Source of the DNA: Chryseobacterium ureilyticum
GTDB lineage: Bacteria > Bacteroidota > Bacteroidia > Flavobacteriales > Weeksellaceae
Reading direction: 5' to 3'
NCBI RefSeq assembly: GCF_900156735.1
Contig: NZ_FTOL01000003.1
Span: 372,001-436,000, forward strand
DNA length: 64,000 nucleotides
Of the stretch, positions 33,483 to 42,926 are shown piece after piece. Under the pieces are notes generated by a model. The model saw nothing but the letters and a program-made list of their open reading frames with translations. It did not search any database and was not told where the DNA came from. Within the stretch, counting starts at the first letter, position 1; every line of letters starts with the position of its first letter. Position numbers and translations under genes: made by a program.

Positions 33483-34682
33483 TTATTTTTTAACAAATTC
33501 TTTCTGAATTACAGAAACCGCCGGGAAGTGGTCACTGTATCCACCTGTAAATCTGTCTCCGTCCCAAGAACGTAACGGGTATCCTTTCCATTGTCCTTCT
33601 TTGTTTACTAAATAAGCAGGAGCATAAATCTCAGCCTTGTAAATACTATAAGTAGGAGTCAGCTTTTCTGGAGAATAAAGGTTTCTTGAAACAATGATCT
33701 GATCAAATAAGTTTGGAGCATCTCTATAAGCTAAAGAAGCTACACCTGCTTTATATAATTTATACATTAAGTTATAATAAGGTGTCTTGTCAGATAATTC
33801 ACTTGGATCACCTACAGCTGCAAGGTGTTTTTTCAAACTTGGGCTTACAGGATCGTCATTATAGTCACCCATTGCAAATAATTTTATTCCAGGGTTTTCA
33901 GCAGTTACTTTATCCATTTCAGCTTTTAGGACGGTAGCTGCAGTATTTCTTTTGGCAAGAGAAATTGCTTCACCTCCTCTTCTGGAAGGCCAGTGATTCA
34001 TAAAGATACCTACTTTTTCTCCGTCCAGTAATCCTATTGCGATTACAATATCTCTGGTGTATTCTCTTTTTCCGTTTTCATCATAGATCTTGATTTCTTT
34101 TTTATAAGAATCAAGCACAGAGAATCTTCCTTTCTGATAAATGATGGCTACATCAATACCTCTGGCATCATAAGAATTGAAATGTACAATTCCATAATTG
34201 CTTTTTGCCAACGCAGGTTGTTTGATAAGATCTTCAATAACTTGTCTGTTTTCAACCTCGATTAATCCGCAGATCGCAGGATTGTCATTGGTATACTGTC
34301 TTCCAAGTTCTGAAATAACCTTAGCTTCGTTCGCCAGTTTTTGGTTATAATACTTTGTTCCCCATCTTTTTGGGCTGTTTACGGTAAAATCTTCAGATAG
34401 GAACTGTTTTCTGATCACTTTTTTTCCAATTAAAAGATCGTCACTCCATTCTCCTTTATAATCTTCTGTAGTTTCAAGATATTTCAAAGAATCTACAGGT
34501 ACACTTCTGTGGAATTTAGGGTTGGAACGAGGTAAAGTCCCATCGATATAATCTGCGGAAGGAATTGTATCCCAAAGGTTTTCTACGTTTAGGAAAGCAA
34601 CGGCGGCTCTTCTCACTTGTTTCTGTTGTGAGAAAGCGGAACCAAAGCAAAATAGGGCAGCAATGACTAAATATTTTTTCAT
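33483..34682 (-). CDS. Secreted endonuclease/exonuclease/phosphatase family protein
   Basis: The 399-residue protein has a signal peptide (1-18, ending AFSQ). It shows the EEP fold motifs: FLNVENLWD, AICGLIEVENRQV (metal-binding Glu), YDARGIDVAIIYQ, MNHWPSRRGG (catalytic His region), FAMGDYNDDPVSPSL (Asp and Asn) and GGYSDHFPAVSV (final His). Members cleave phosphodiesters or phosphomonoesters, so nucleic acids or sugar/lipid phosphates outside the cytoplasm are likely substrates. It is divergent from a TonB receptor and DUF5689 lipoprotein gene pair, which suggests import of its products. There is no T9SS tail. Confidence 0.88.
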   Translation of the reverse strand: MKKYLVIAALFCFGSAFSQQKQVRRAAVAFLNVENLWDTIPSADYIDGTLPRSNPKFHRSVPVDSLKYLETTEDYKGEWSDDLLIGKKVIRKQFLSEDFTVNSPKRWGTKYYNQKLANEAKVISELGRQYTNDNPAICGLIEVENRQVIEDLIKQPALAKSNYGIVHFNSYDARGIDVAIIYQKGRFSVLDSYKKEIKIYDENGKREYTRDIVIAIGLLDGEKVGIFMNHWPSRRGGEAISLAKRNTAATVLKAEMDKVTAENPGIKLFAMGDYNDDPVSPSLKKHLAAVGDPSELSDKTPYYNLMYKLYKAGVASLAYRDAPNLFDQIIVSRNLYSPEKLTPTYSIYKAEIYAPAYLVNKEGQWKGYPLRSWDGDRFTGGYSDHFPAVSVIQKEFVKK

Positions 34683-35099
34683 ATTCTTAGTATATTCAAA
34701 AAATTGAGGGGGTAAAATTACTAATTTTATATAAGAATAAAGAGTAAAATGATCTGAGTTTAGTTTAAGAAAAGGTTAAGTATCAGATTGGATGATGAAA
34801 AGATGAGTATTAAAAGGGATGTTGATAGGGTAGTTAATTTTTTTCGATATCTGTGATTTTTTTATGAAATATGTTATTTGTTTTGGAATTAATAATTTTA
34901 ATACAAGATTGTTATGGTTTCTTTATAGAAAATCATTCTTGTCTTTTTGTGATTCATTAAAATTGGGTGTTTTTTTTAGGATAATATAGGTAGGTTAAGA
35001 AAAATTAATAGAATAAATAACTAAAAATGTTTGAGTTAATGAAAATAGTCCTAAATTTGTTGCCCCTTAAATAAAGAAGGAGTTAAAAATAAGTTTATT
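34683..35099. other. 417-base divergent control region
   Basis: No gene is visible. The right part holds the promoter of the TonB receptor gene at 35030-35059. No TAnnTTTG box was found close to the nuclease gene on the minus strand. The rest is very AT-rich and featureless to me. Confidence 0.5.
35030..35059 (+). promoter_or_regulatory. Promoter of the TonB receptor-DUF5689 operon
   Basis: TTTG (35030-35033), an 18-base spacer and TAAATTTG (35052-35059) lie 40 bases before the ATG at 35100. Confidence 0.65.
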
Positions 35100-37847
35100 A
35101 TGATTAAAAAACTATCCCTAATCTCTTTGTTTACGTTAATGCCGGCATCTTTTTACTTTGCACAAACTACTGTTTATGCGTATGTTAAAGATCAGGATGG
35201 TAAGCCTTTAGAGAAAGCAGAAGTAGATCTAGCACAATCCAGCAACGATGTTGCAGCGGATAAAATTGGGTACTTCCAGTTTGTGGATTTAAAACCTGGC
35301 CATTATCTTATCACAGTAACAAAACCAAGCTTCGAGTCTAAGATCTTAGAGTTTGATGTAACTGCAGATGAGAAGAGAAAAGACTTAGGTGTTATTACAC
35401 TTAATTACAACTTAGGATCAGATGCAGGAGTAATAGTTATTGATGATTCAGCAAATGATACCGAAGATGGAGGCTCTTCAATGCAGCCTACGGTAGGACT
35501 TTTAAGCTCAGGAAGAGATGCTTTCCAAAATGTTTCCGCTTTTGAATTAGGTGCTTACTGGTTCAGACCGAGAGGGGTAGACAACAGATTTGAGGATGTA
35601 TTATTTAATGGGGTTTCCATGTCTAAAAATGATGATGGAAGAATAGACTTCAACAATTGGGGTGGTCTAAATGATGTGACAAGATACCCTTATGAAAATG
35701 TAGACAATATTACTCCTTCAGAATATACTTTTGGTAATTTAGGTGGAGTAGTATATTATAATACGAGAGCCTCTTCTTATAGAAAACAAACTTCGTTAGC
35801 ATATTCATTTACTAACAGAAGTTACCTACACAGAGCAATGGCTACTTACTCTTCCGGGCTTACTAAAGACGGATGGGCATTTACTTTCTCAGGAAGTAGA
35901 AGATGGGGAGACAGAGCTATTCTTGATGGAGTATATCAGGATGCCTACGCTTACTTTGCATCTATCGAAAAGAAATTCAGCGATAGGCACTCTATCAATT
36001 TAACAGCTTTCGGATCTCCTACGTACAGAGCTTCCAACTCTCCAAATACTCAGGAAGTATATGATATTATGGGGAAAAACTATAACTCATACTGGGGATG
36101 GCAAGATGGAGAAAAAAGAAACTCCAGAATCAGAAATGTTTTTGAACCCATGTTCATCTTAACTGATTATCTGAAAGTTGGTAAAAACTCTAACTGGAAC
36201 AATACTGTATCTTATCAGTTTGGTAGCGATGCAAGAAGCAGACTAGACTGGTTCCACGCTACGGATCCAAACCCTACTTATTATAGAAACCTTCCAAGTT
36301 TTGGTGTTTATTCAGCTGATGAATTCAGAGATCGATCTCAAATAAACTGGAATTCTTTATATAATGCAAACCGTCTTAATCTTACTCAGATGGATGGTAC
36401 GACATTAAGAGAAGCTATTTATACAGTTGTAGAAGACGTTAATAAAGATAAAACGTTCAATTTCTCCTCTCACTTTGATACAAAGCTGAAAGATAACTGG
36501 AAATTGAATATTAACTTCAATTATCAGAACTTAAAATCTGATAATTTCAGAAGAATTAAAGATTTATTAGGAGCTAACTTTGCTAAAAATCTTAATGCAT
36601 TCAACGGTGATGCAAAGTATGATGCTGATAACGCTGATATTACAGTAAGAGAAGGAGACAGAACTCAGTATTCTTACGAACTTACAAGAAACCATTATGC
36701 ATTAAACATTTCATCTGAAATAGATTTTAACAAATGGAGTTTTGTAGCCTCAATCTTCTCTTCATATTCTGAAGCTTACAGAGAAGGACATTTTAGAAGT
36801 GGAATTGCAAGATTCAGAGATAACTCGAAAGGAAAAAGTGCTGTTTATGATGCTTTAGATGCAGGAATTAAAGGTAAGATTACTTATAAAATCAACGGAA
36901 AGAACTTCATCGTTTATAACGGAGCATTCTTTAGCTTAGCACCTACACTTAATGAGATTTATATTAACCCAAGAATGGTTGATTTTGAAACTCCGGGAGT
37001 TAATAATCAGATGATCAATTCTAATGACCTTAGTTATATATTAAGAGGACAAATCTTAAAATTAAGATTATCCGCATACTATACAACTATTCATAATTCT
37101 ACTGAAATTTCAAGATATTATGCTGACGTAAACGATGGTGAATTAGGAAACTCATTCAGTACATTAGTTAACGAAGCGATGAGTGGTGTGAATAAGAGAT
37201 ACATGGGACTTGAATTAGGGTTTGATGTAAAGGTAACACCTACCGTAAGTGCAGTGGGGGTTGCAAGTATCGGAGAATATAAATATACAAACAATCCCGA
37301 TGTTGCTACTTTTGATGACCTTAACGGATTTAGAGGAACCGATTACTGGGGGAAAGCAAATGTAAAGGATTATAAAGTTGCAGGAACTCCTCAGAAAGCC
37401 TTCTCATTAGGATTGAAATACAACTCTCCAAAGTATTGGTGGGTAGGAGCTTCAGCCAATTACCTGATGGATCAATATCTTGATTTCTCAGCATTGAACA
37501 AGACTCCTTATATGTATACGGAAAGACAGACTAATGACCCTTTCCCTGGAGTGACACCTGAATTAATTGATCAAATTACAAGACAGAAAAAATTTGACAA
37601 TCAGTTCATGCTAAATGCTAATGCAGGTAAATCTTTCCAATTTGGAAAATATAGAATGGGTATCAGTGTATCTGTAAATAACATTCTGAATAACAGAGAT
37701 TATGTAACCGGAGGATTTGAACAAGGAAGAAACGTAAACTTTGCCGAAGCACTTACTGATTCGCAAAGAGCAACTCCTTATTTCGGACCAAAACTTTGGT
37801 ATGACAGAGGAAGAACTTTCTTTACTAATGTTTATTTAAGATTCTAA
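35100..37847 (+). CDS. TonB-dependent receptor with carboxypeptidase-like N-terminal domain
   Basis: The 915-residue outer-membrane protein has a signal peptide (about 1-22), a carboxypeptidase D regulatory-like domain (about 23-100: TVYAYVKDQDGKPLEKAEVDL), a plug domain (about 120-230) and a barrel that ends in aromatic TNVYLRF. There is no TonB-linked sensor domain. It carries a substrate across the outer membrane with TonB energy. The DUF5689 lipoprotein gene follows after 5 bases and the divergent gene encodes a secreted nuclease/phosphatase, so nucleic acid or phosphate-containing nutrients are a reasonable, unproven, substrate guess. Confidence 0.9.
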   Translation: MIKKLSLISLFTLMPASFYFAQTTVYAYVKDQDGKPLEKAEVDLAQSSNDVAADKIGYFQFVDLKPGHYLITVTKPSFESKILEFDVTADEKRKDLGVITLNYNLGSDAGVIVIDDSANDTEDGGSSMQPTVGLLSSGRDAFQNVSAFELGAYWFRPRGVDNRFEDVLFNGVSMSKNDDGRIDFNNWGGLNDVTRYPYENVDNITPSEYTFGNLGGVVYYNTRASSYRKQTSLAYSFTNRSYLHRAMATYSSGLTKDGWAFTFSGSRRWGDRAILDGVYQDAYAYFASIEKKFSDRHSINLTAFGSPTYRASNSPNTQEVYDIMGKNYNSYWGWQDGEKRNSRIRNVFEPMFILTDYLKVGKNSNWNNTVSYQFGSDARSRLDWFHATDPNPTYYRNLPSFGVYSADEFRDRSQINWNSLYNANRLNLTQMDGTTLREAIYTVVEDVNKDKTFNFSSHFDTKLKDNWKLNINFNYQNLKSDNFRRIKDLLGANFAKNLNAFNGDAKYDADNADITVREGDRTQYSYELTRNHYALNISSEIDFNKWSFVASIFSSYSEAYREGHFRSGIARFRDNSKGKSAVYDALDAGIKGKITYKINGKNFIVYNGAFFSLAPTLNEIYINPRMVDFETPGVNNQMINSNDLSYILRGQILKLRLSAYYTTIHNSTEISRYYADVNDGELGNSFSTLVNEAMSGVNKRYMGLELGFDVKVTPTVSAVGVASIGEYKYTNNPDVATFDDLNGFRGTDYWGKANVKDYKVAGTPQKAFSLGLKYNSPKYWWVGASANYLMDQYLDFSALNKTPYMYTERQTNDPFPGVTPELIDQITRQKKFDNQFMLNANAGKSFQFGKYRMGISVSVNNILNNRDYVTGGFEQGRNVNFAEALTDSQRATPYFGPKLWYDRGRTFFTNVYLRF

Positions 37848-37852
37848 TAACG

Positions 37853-40003
37853 ATGATAATGAAAAAATATAATTCAGTTTTAAAATATATTTTTGTTGCA
37901 GCTGCTTCTCTGTTTGTAGTTACAGGGTGTGTGCAAGATGATAAATACAATCAGCCTAATCTTGACGGATATGATTGTGCAGATAAAAAAGGTATTGTAG
38001 TACCATTTGCAGATGTAAAAGCAAAATATGTTCCTAACGGAGAAGCCTATGTTTTCCCTGAAGATACTACTCCCAATAATGAATCTGATGATTTATACAT
38101 GGTAGGTTATGTTTCTTCCAGTGATGAAACAGGAAATATTTATAAGACAATTTACATTCAGGATGCCCTTGAAAATCCTACGCATGGTTTTACGATCAGT
38201 GTAGATGCGGTAAGTAATTACACAAAATATCCTCAAGGGTCAAAAGTTTATGTTAAACTTAACGGGCTTGCTGTAGGTAACTACGGAACTCTTGTACAGC
38301 TTGGTGTAAAAACAGGAACTGAGATTAAAGGAGCTGTATCAAGAATTCCAGAAAAACTTGTTGGAAAATATATCTTCAGATCTTGTGCTCCTAAAGGGAA
38401 TATTGTTCCTAAGGTGATGAAGTTAAGCGATATGACAGCTGCGAATGACCAATATTTCGGATGTCTTATTGAGATTAATGATGTAGAATTTGATGCAAGA
38501 GCATTATGTACAACTTACGCTCCGAATGGTGTAACTGTAGATAAAACAATAGGTGAAGGATGGGCAAACGGTAAATATGCAAAAACAGCTGTTGTAAGAA
38601 ATAGTGGATATGCTTCATTTGCTAGTCAAATGATTCCTTCAGGTAAAGGTAAATTCGTTGGAATTTACAGTAAATTTACAACTACTTATCAATTATATAT
38701 CAATAAAAGCGAAGATCTTAAAATGACTAATTTCCCTCGTTTGGATGGTCTTAATTCTGGTCCTTGTGATTTTGATCAAAGTATGCTTACTCCTAAAACT
38801 GTTGCAGAAATAAAACAATTAGCAGCAGGAACTACAAATTGGGTACAAATTACTGGAGATTTCTCCCTTAAAGCTCAGGTTGTTGCAAATGACGAGACAG
38901 GTAACCTTTACAAATATGTATATGTAGAAGATGCAACAGGAGGAATCAGAGTGAATATGAACAAAACAAACCTATACCTTGACAGCAGATTCAGATTAGG
39001 TAAGGATGTTAATATTAAACTTAAAAACCTTTATGTAAGAAGTGTAAACGGTGAAGTTCAACTTGGATCTTTATTTAGTAACAATACACAGTTTGGGCAG
39101 ATTGAAGAAGCAGAAATGTACAAATACTTCTTCGATAGCAATACTACAGCAAGAGCTGTAGTACCTACAGAAAAAACAATTTCTCAATTAACAATGGCAG
39201 ATGTCGGAAGATTGATTAAAATCAAAGATGTTCAGTTTGTAAATGGAGATTTAGGAAAAACATTAACAGATGGTACAAATGTTACAAGCAGAACTCTAGA
39301 AGACTGTTCAGGAAATACTATTGTTTTGAGAACAAGTGGACAGGCTAAATTCGGAAATTATGTTCCGGGATCTTATGAAGTAAAAGGCGGAAAAGGAGAT
39401 GTATATGCTGCTCTAAGTGTTTATAATGGAACTTATCAGTTATGGATCACAAGATTGGCAAATATTGATTTCGATGCGCCAAGATGTGATGGTAGTATTT
39501 ATACACCACTTCCTGTTATTTATAGTGATTCATTCTCTGCAGGAGGATTTGGTTCTGATTGGACAATAGTAAACAAAGTGGGACCAAACCAATTCTGGCA
39601 ATCAGTTAACCTGGGAGGTAACGGAAGTAACTATTACGCTTATATGAATGGTAATTCAGGAGGTAATATTGCCAATGAAGACTGGTTAATCTCTAAAGCA
39701 GTTAGCTTAGTTGGAAAAACTAAAGCAGCTGTAAGCTTCACATCCGATGTAAGATATTCGGGAAATGCTTTGCAGGTGTATGCTACAGATAATTATACCG
39801 GAGATGTTGGTACTACTAACTGGACTCCGCTTTCTGTTACTTTAGATACCAATACAGGAGGATTTGGAGACTGGGTAGGTTCTGGAAATGTAGACTTGAG
39901 TGCTTACTTAGGGAAAAATGTAGTTATTGCATTTAAATATACATCCACTACATCTGCTGCTGCAACATGGCAGATTGATGACTTCAAAATTAAAGGAGAA
40001 TAA
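37853..40003 (+). CDS. DUF5689 lipoprotein with choice-of-anchor-like C-terminal domain
   Basis: The 716-residue lipoprotein (lipobox VVTGC) starts at ATG 37853; codon 3 is a second possible ATG. Two tandem DUF5689-type OB-fold regions are visible: DDLYMVGYVSSSDETGNIYKT to about residue 285, and about 305-550 with WVQITGDFSLKAQVVANDETGNLYKYVYV. Each includes a YVxLxGLxVxxxxGxVQLG-like strand. The last part (VIYSDSFSAGGFGSDWTIVN to AATWQIDDFKIKGE) looks like a choice-of-anchor J jelly roll. Placed next to the TonB receptor, it is likely a cell-surface substrate-binding partner. A terminator follows. Confidence 0.85.
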   Translation: MIMKKYNSVLKYIFVAAASLFVVTGCVQDDKYNQPNLDGYDCADKKGIVVPFADVKAKYVPNGEAYVFPEDTTPNNESDDLYMVGYVSSSDETGNIYKTIYIQDALENPTHGFTISVDAVSNYTKYPQGSKVYVKLNGLAVGNYGTLVQLGVKTGTEIKGAVSRIPEKLVGKYIFRSCAPKGNIVPKVMKLSDMTAANDQYFGCLIEINDVEFDARALCTTYAPNGVTVDKTIGEGWANGKYAKTAVVRNSGYASFASQMIPSGKGKFVGIYSKFTTTYQLYINKSEDLKMTNFPRLDGLNSGPCDFDQSMLTPKTVAEIKQLAAGTTNWVQITGDFSLKAQVVANDETGNLYKYVYVEDATGGIRVNMNKTNLYLDSRFRLGKDVNIKLKNLYVRSVNGEVQLGSLFSNNTQFGQIEEAEMYKYFFDSNTTARAVVPTEKTISQLTMADVGRLIKIKDVQFVNGDLGKTLTDGTNVTSRTLEDCSGNTIVLRTSGQAKFGNYVPGSYEVKGGKGDVYAALSVYNGTYQLWITRLANIDFDAPRCDGSIYTPLPVIYSDSFSAGGFGSDWTIVNKVGPNQFWQSVNLGGNGSNYYAYMNGNSGGNIANEDWLISKAVSLVGKTKAAVSFTSDVRYSGNALQVYATDNYTGDVGTTNWTPLSVTLDTNTGGFGDWVGSGNVDLSAYLGKNVVIAFKYTSTTSAAATWQIDDFKIKGE

Positions 40004-40021
40004 TTATTTATTCCTATAATA

Positions 40022-40053
40022 TCAAAACCGGTTCACTAGAGCCGGTTTTTTTA
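40022..40053 (+). terminator. Intrinsic terminator of the DUF5689 gene
   Basis: AAAACCGGTTC (40024-40034) and GAGCCGGTTTT (40039-40049) pair with one wobble, followed by T. Confidence 0.9.
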
Positions 40054-40329
40054 TTGATTGAGATAAACTTTTCCTTGTATTATGATCAAAAGCTTTCGTG
40101 TTTTTAAAGTTTTATCTTGAATGATTCTCAAACGTAAATAAATTGACAAATTAAATATTTTGTATATATTAAATCATGCCTGTATCAATCAAAATATGAT
40201 TAATACTAAGTCTACCGGAATCTTTAATCTCTATGAGCTAAAACGATAAGAAGGAGTTTAAAGATTATTCCGATGCGAAAGTATATCTTAAAGACATGAT
40301 ATAGGAAACTGGATTTGGAGACTCTTAAA

Positions 40330-40363
40330 AAACAAAAAAACCACCGCTAAAGCAGTGGTTTTA
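40330..40363 (-). terminator. Intrinsic terminator of the DUF6702 gene
   Basis: AAACCACCGC (40338-40347) pairs with GCAGTGGTTT (40352-40361) with one wobble; on the minus strand seven T follow. It lies about 20 bases after the stop. Confidence 0.88.
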
Positions 40364-40381
40364 TATTACAAAATTATTTGA

Positions 40382-40852
40382 TTAAAAAGAAACTTCATTC
40401 ACTTCTTTTCCTCTTTGGAAGTTCATCGTTTTCTGGCTGCCTTTATAGGCAATATTAACCAGGTTGATTTGCTTCGGAAAAGCGCTTAAAAGGATCGTAT
40501 TTTTTATCTTTAAGGTATTGATATCCGAAACCCCTCCGGTCTCAAAATATACCCATACAGTTTCTCCGCTTATCTGACTGCCGGTGAAGGTAATTGTTTT
40601 GGGAGCACCATTCACAAATACATCAAAGTTATTATTCACGTATTTTTTCACCTCTGCTTCAAATCCGGCTGTGTTCGGATTGATCTTAATTGCATCAGAG
40701 ATATGGCTTGTATTCATTTTTGTGGTAAACTTCAATGTCTTGCTTCCATCAATATAATCCACCTTGGTCATTGAAGAGAAAAAGTCTACATACATAAAAC
40801 TCATTAACACAAAAAATGTTAAAATTCCTGATATATATAAAAGTTTTTTCAT
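40382..40852 (-). CDS. DUF6702 secreted protein
   Basis: I chose the ATG at 40852 (156 residues), which starts a proper signal sequence MKKLLYISGILTFFVLMSFM; the frame can be read from 40876 but those residues weaken the signal. The mature part matches DUF6702: FFSSMTKVDYIDGSKTLKFT, HISDAIKINPN, NFDVFVNGAPKTITFTGSQI and a final strand with MNFQRGKEVNEVSF. These Bacteroidota proteins look like small beta-sandwiches in the periplasm; the function is unknown. It follows the LOG gene on the same strand with a 58-base gap. Confidence 0.78.
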   Translation of the reverse strand: MKKLLYISGILTFFVLMSFMYVDFFSSMTKVDYIDGSKTLKFTTKMNTSHISDAIKINPNTAGFEAEVKKYVNNNFDVFVNGAPKTITFTGSQISGETVWVYFETGGVSDINTLKIKNTILLSAFPKQINLVNIAYKGSQKTMNFQRGKEVNEVSF

Positions 40853-40910
40853 CTTAATTAATAGATTTACAATCATACTTGTTAGTTATAGGTCACAAAT
40901 AATATGCCAA

Positions 40911-41663
40911 TTAAAAATTTACATTCACAGAATACTTATCATAAAAAGCCTTAATGTGTGCTACCGCCTCATCTGCAGTGTCTACCACTCTGTAAAGATC
41001 TAAATCATCTTCTGCAATCATACCCTCTTTTAACAGAGTAGCCTTGAACCAATCTAATAATCCACCCCAAAATTCGCTTCCTACCAATACAATCGGGAAC
41101 TTACCAATCTTGTTGGTTTGAATAAGAGTCATTGCTTCAGTCAATTCGTCCAAAGTACCAAAACCTCCGGGCATTACTACAAAACCTTGAGAATACTTCA
41201 CAAACATTACTTTTCTCACGAAAAAGTAATCAAAGTTCATAGAATAAGACTTATTGATATATGGATTAAAATGTTGCTCAAATGGAAGATCAATATTAAG
41301 CCCGATCGATTTACCCTTAGCATTGAAAGCACCTTTATTCCCAGCTTCCATGATCCCTGGTCCCCCTCCGGTAATGATTCCAAAACCTAATTTGGTGATT
41401 TTTTCAGCGATTTCAACAGCCATTTCGTAGTACTTATTCTCTGGTTTCAGACGTGCTGAACCGAAAATGGATACACATGGACCTATCTTGGCAAGTTTTT
41501 CATACCCATCCACAAATTCAGCCATGATCTTAAAGACCATCCAGCTGTCTTTGGTGATTGTTTCATCCCATGTTTTTTGTCTGAAGCTATTGTGTAGCTT
41601 TGTTTCATTAATGTCAAATTCCGGATTTACTAAACTTTCATCCCTAGTTCCATCAATTTCCAT
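40911..41663 (-). CDS. LOG-family protein (TIGR00730, nucleotide phosphoribohydrolase-like)
   Basis: The ATG at 41663 gives 250 residues; a TTG two codons further upstream (41669) is possible. The Rossmann-fold LOG motifs are present: CVSIFGSARLKPENKYY, GFGIITGGGPGIMEAGNKGA and VVMPGGFGTLDELTEAM (the PGGxGTxxE signature). Plant LOG enzymes release cytokinin bases from their 5'-monophosphates; bacterial relatives act as nucleotide 5'-monophosphate nucleosidases. It was often labelled lysine decarboxylase, which is wrong. It follows the MurU-like gene by 9 bases, so it belongs to that operon. Confidence 0.88.
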   Translation of the reverse strand: MEIDGTRDESLVNPEFDINETKLHNSFRQKTWDETITKDSWMVFKIMAEFVDGYEKLAKIGPCVSIFGSARLKPENKYYEMAVEIAEKITKLGFGIITGGGPGIMEAGNKGAFNAKGKSIGLNIDLPFEQHFNPYINKSYSMNFDYFFVRKVMFVKYSQGFVVMPGGFGTLDELTEAMTLIQTNKIGKFPIVLVGSEFWGGLLDWFKATLLKEGMIAEDDLDLYRVVDTADEAVAHIKAFYDKYSVNVNF

Positions 41664-41672
41664 TTGCAAAAA

Positions 41673-42386
41673 TTATTTAAAATGTTTTTCGGCTTCTATT
41701 ACAGATTCCGGTCTTCCGACATCTATCAGAATACTGTCATGTACATAACCGTGAATATGCTCGGTTTGCATTAAATCCAGATATTCTTCCATAACAGAAA
41801 ATTTGCCTTTTCTTTTTATTTTTTCAAAGATGACAGGATTGATGCAGTGAACACCACTAAAGGCAAGTGCTTTAAACCCTTTATTGAATTCCGCAAGCCT
41901 TTGTTCTCCTGTTTGTACATTCAGCCAACCCCTTAAAACCATATCATCATTGAAAAGAAGTTTTCTCGAACTTTCACGGTCCGAAACTGCTAAAGTAGCA
42001 AAATCTTTTATCTTTTTATGATATTCTACCAATGCATTGATGTTTATATTGGTTAATATATCAGCATTCATGATTAAAAAATCTTCTCCGTGATCAAGAA
42101 ATTTTCTAGCAAAAATTAAGCCGCCTCCGGTTTCCAGCAGTTCGTTCGTTTCGTCGGAGATTTCAATTTTACAACCGAATTGATCATTTTTATTTAAAAA
42201 ATCAACAATCTGATCCCCAAAGTGATGGATGTTGATCACAAAATCCTTTATACCAAAACTTTTAAGATAATTGATATTTCTTTCCAAAAGAGGAATACCA
42301 TTTACCTTTGCCAAAGCTTTAGGATGGTGATTTGTAAATGGCTTAAGCCTGGTGCCTTTTCCGGCTGCGAAAATAAGAGCCTTCAT
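41673..42386 (-). CDS. MurU-like nucleotidyltransferase (N-acetylmuramate 1-phosphate uridylyltransferase type)
   Basis: The ATG at 42386 (237 residues) begins MKALIFAAGKGTRLKPF, the nucleotide-binding loop; the frame extends to 42413 but those residues do not fit the family. Further motifs are HPKALAKVNGIPLLERNI, ETGGGLIFARKF, DFLIMNADILTNI (metal-binding Asp) and VHDSILIDVGRPES. This pattern fits GlmU/MurU-type sugar nucleotidyltransferases. The AmgK-like kinase gene two places upstream makes UDP-MurNAc salvage the best guess, but mannose or glucose 1-phosphate nucleotidylation cannot be excluded from sequence alone. Confidence 0.8.
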   Translation of the reverse strand: MKALIFAAGKGTRLKPFTNHHPKALAKVNGIPLLERNINYLKSFGIKDFVINIHHFGDQIVDFLNKNDQFGCKIEISDETNELLETGGGLIFARKFLDHGEDFLIMNADILTNININALVEYHKKIKDFATLAVSDRESSRKLLFNDDMVLRGWLNVQTGEQRLAEFNKGFKALAFSGVHCINPVIFEKIKRKGKFSVMEEYLDLMQTEHIHGYVHDSILIDVGRPESVIEAEKHFK

Positions 42387-42457
42387 ATCGTATGAATAAT
42401 GAGTGATAAGCAATAAGTAATGTAGCTGGTAATAAGTATAATCTTACCTTTTGCTTA
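42387..42457. other. Short gap rich in TTACTTATTGCTTATCA-like sequence
   Basis: The 71 bases before the MurU-like gene hold short AT-rich near-repeats in both orientations (for example AAGCAATAAGTAATG and CTTATTAC). A similar ACTCATCACTTATTACTTATG stretch occurs at about 5351-5374. These look like degenerate flavobacterial intergenic sequence; no function is evident. Confidence 0.3.
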
Positions 42458-42874
42458 TTACGGATTGCTAATGTTCAGTTGTGGTTGTTCGTCGTGGTGA
42501 ATGGTTACTTCTGTTCCGTTCGGATATTTTTCCTTGATGAATTCGGCAATTTTTATCGCAGAATATACAGATCTGTGTTGTCCGCCGGTACATCCGAAGT
42601 TGATTTGAAGATTTTCAAATCCTCTTGCCAGGTAATCCTCAATATTGATGGATACAAGAGATTTTATTAGTTCTAAAAATTTTGGCATTTCAGTTTTTGT
42701 TTCAAGATACTCTTGAACGCCAATATCATTACCGGTTTGACTCTTGTATTCTTCGATTCTTCCCGGGTTTAAGATTCCTCTGCAATCAAAAGCAAAGCCG
42801 CCTCCGTTTCCTGAATCATCTTTTGGAATTCCTCCTTTCTTGTACGAAAAACTGTGTATGTCTATGTGTAACAT
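42458..42874 (-). CDS. Stand-alone RapZ C-terminal domain protein
   Basis: The 138-residue protein matches only the C-terminal half of RapZ: SFSYKKGGIP at the start, FDCRGILNPGR (the DVRFLPNP region of RapZ), a DYLARGFENLQINFGC strand and the diagnostic GCTGGQHRSVY (94-104). The N-terminal kinase-like half with the Walker A motif is absent. In E. coli the RapZ C-terminal domain binds glucosamine 6-phosphate and RNA. Here it lies 52 bases after an AmgK-like kinase and 71 bases before a MurU-like gene, so sugar-phosphate sensing in cell-wall precursor metabolism is a reasonable inference. Confidence 0.87.
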   Translation of the reverse strand: MLHIDIHSFSYKKGGIPKDDSGNGGGFAFDCRGILNPGRIEEYKSQTGNDIGVQEYLETKTEMPKFLELIKSLVSINIEDYLARGFENLQINFGCTGGQHRSVYSAIKIAEFIKEKYPNGTEVTIHHDEQPQLNISNP

Positions 42875-42926
42875 TTTCTTTTTTATTTTGGTTTTAAACT
42901 ATTAAGGTATTTTATATTAAAGCATC

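Larger units (their letters stand above)
40004..40381. other. 378-base intergenic region with two terminators and a possible gene remnant
   Basis: The region has a terminator at each end. Between them, about 40218-40304, a frame reads LPESLISMS, a stop, then NDKKEFKDYSDAKVYLKDMI and a stop. The second piece has a codon-like Lys/Asp composition and may be the end of a decayed gene, but it is too short to be sure. Confidence 0.35.

Noticed and set aside
41663..41669. TTG two codons upstream as the start of the LOG gene
   Set aside because: The ATG at 41663 is close by and gives a normal N-terminus, so there is no need for the rarer codon.
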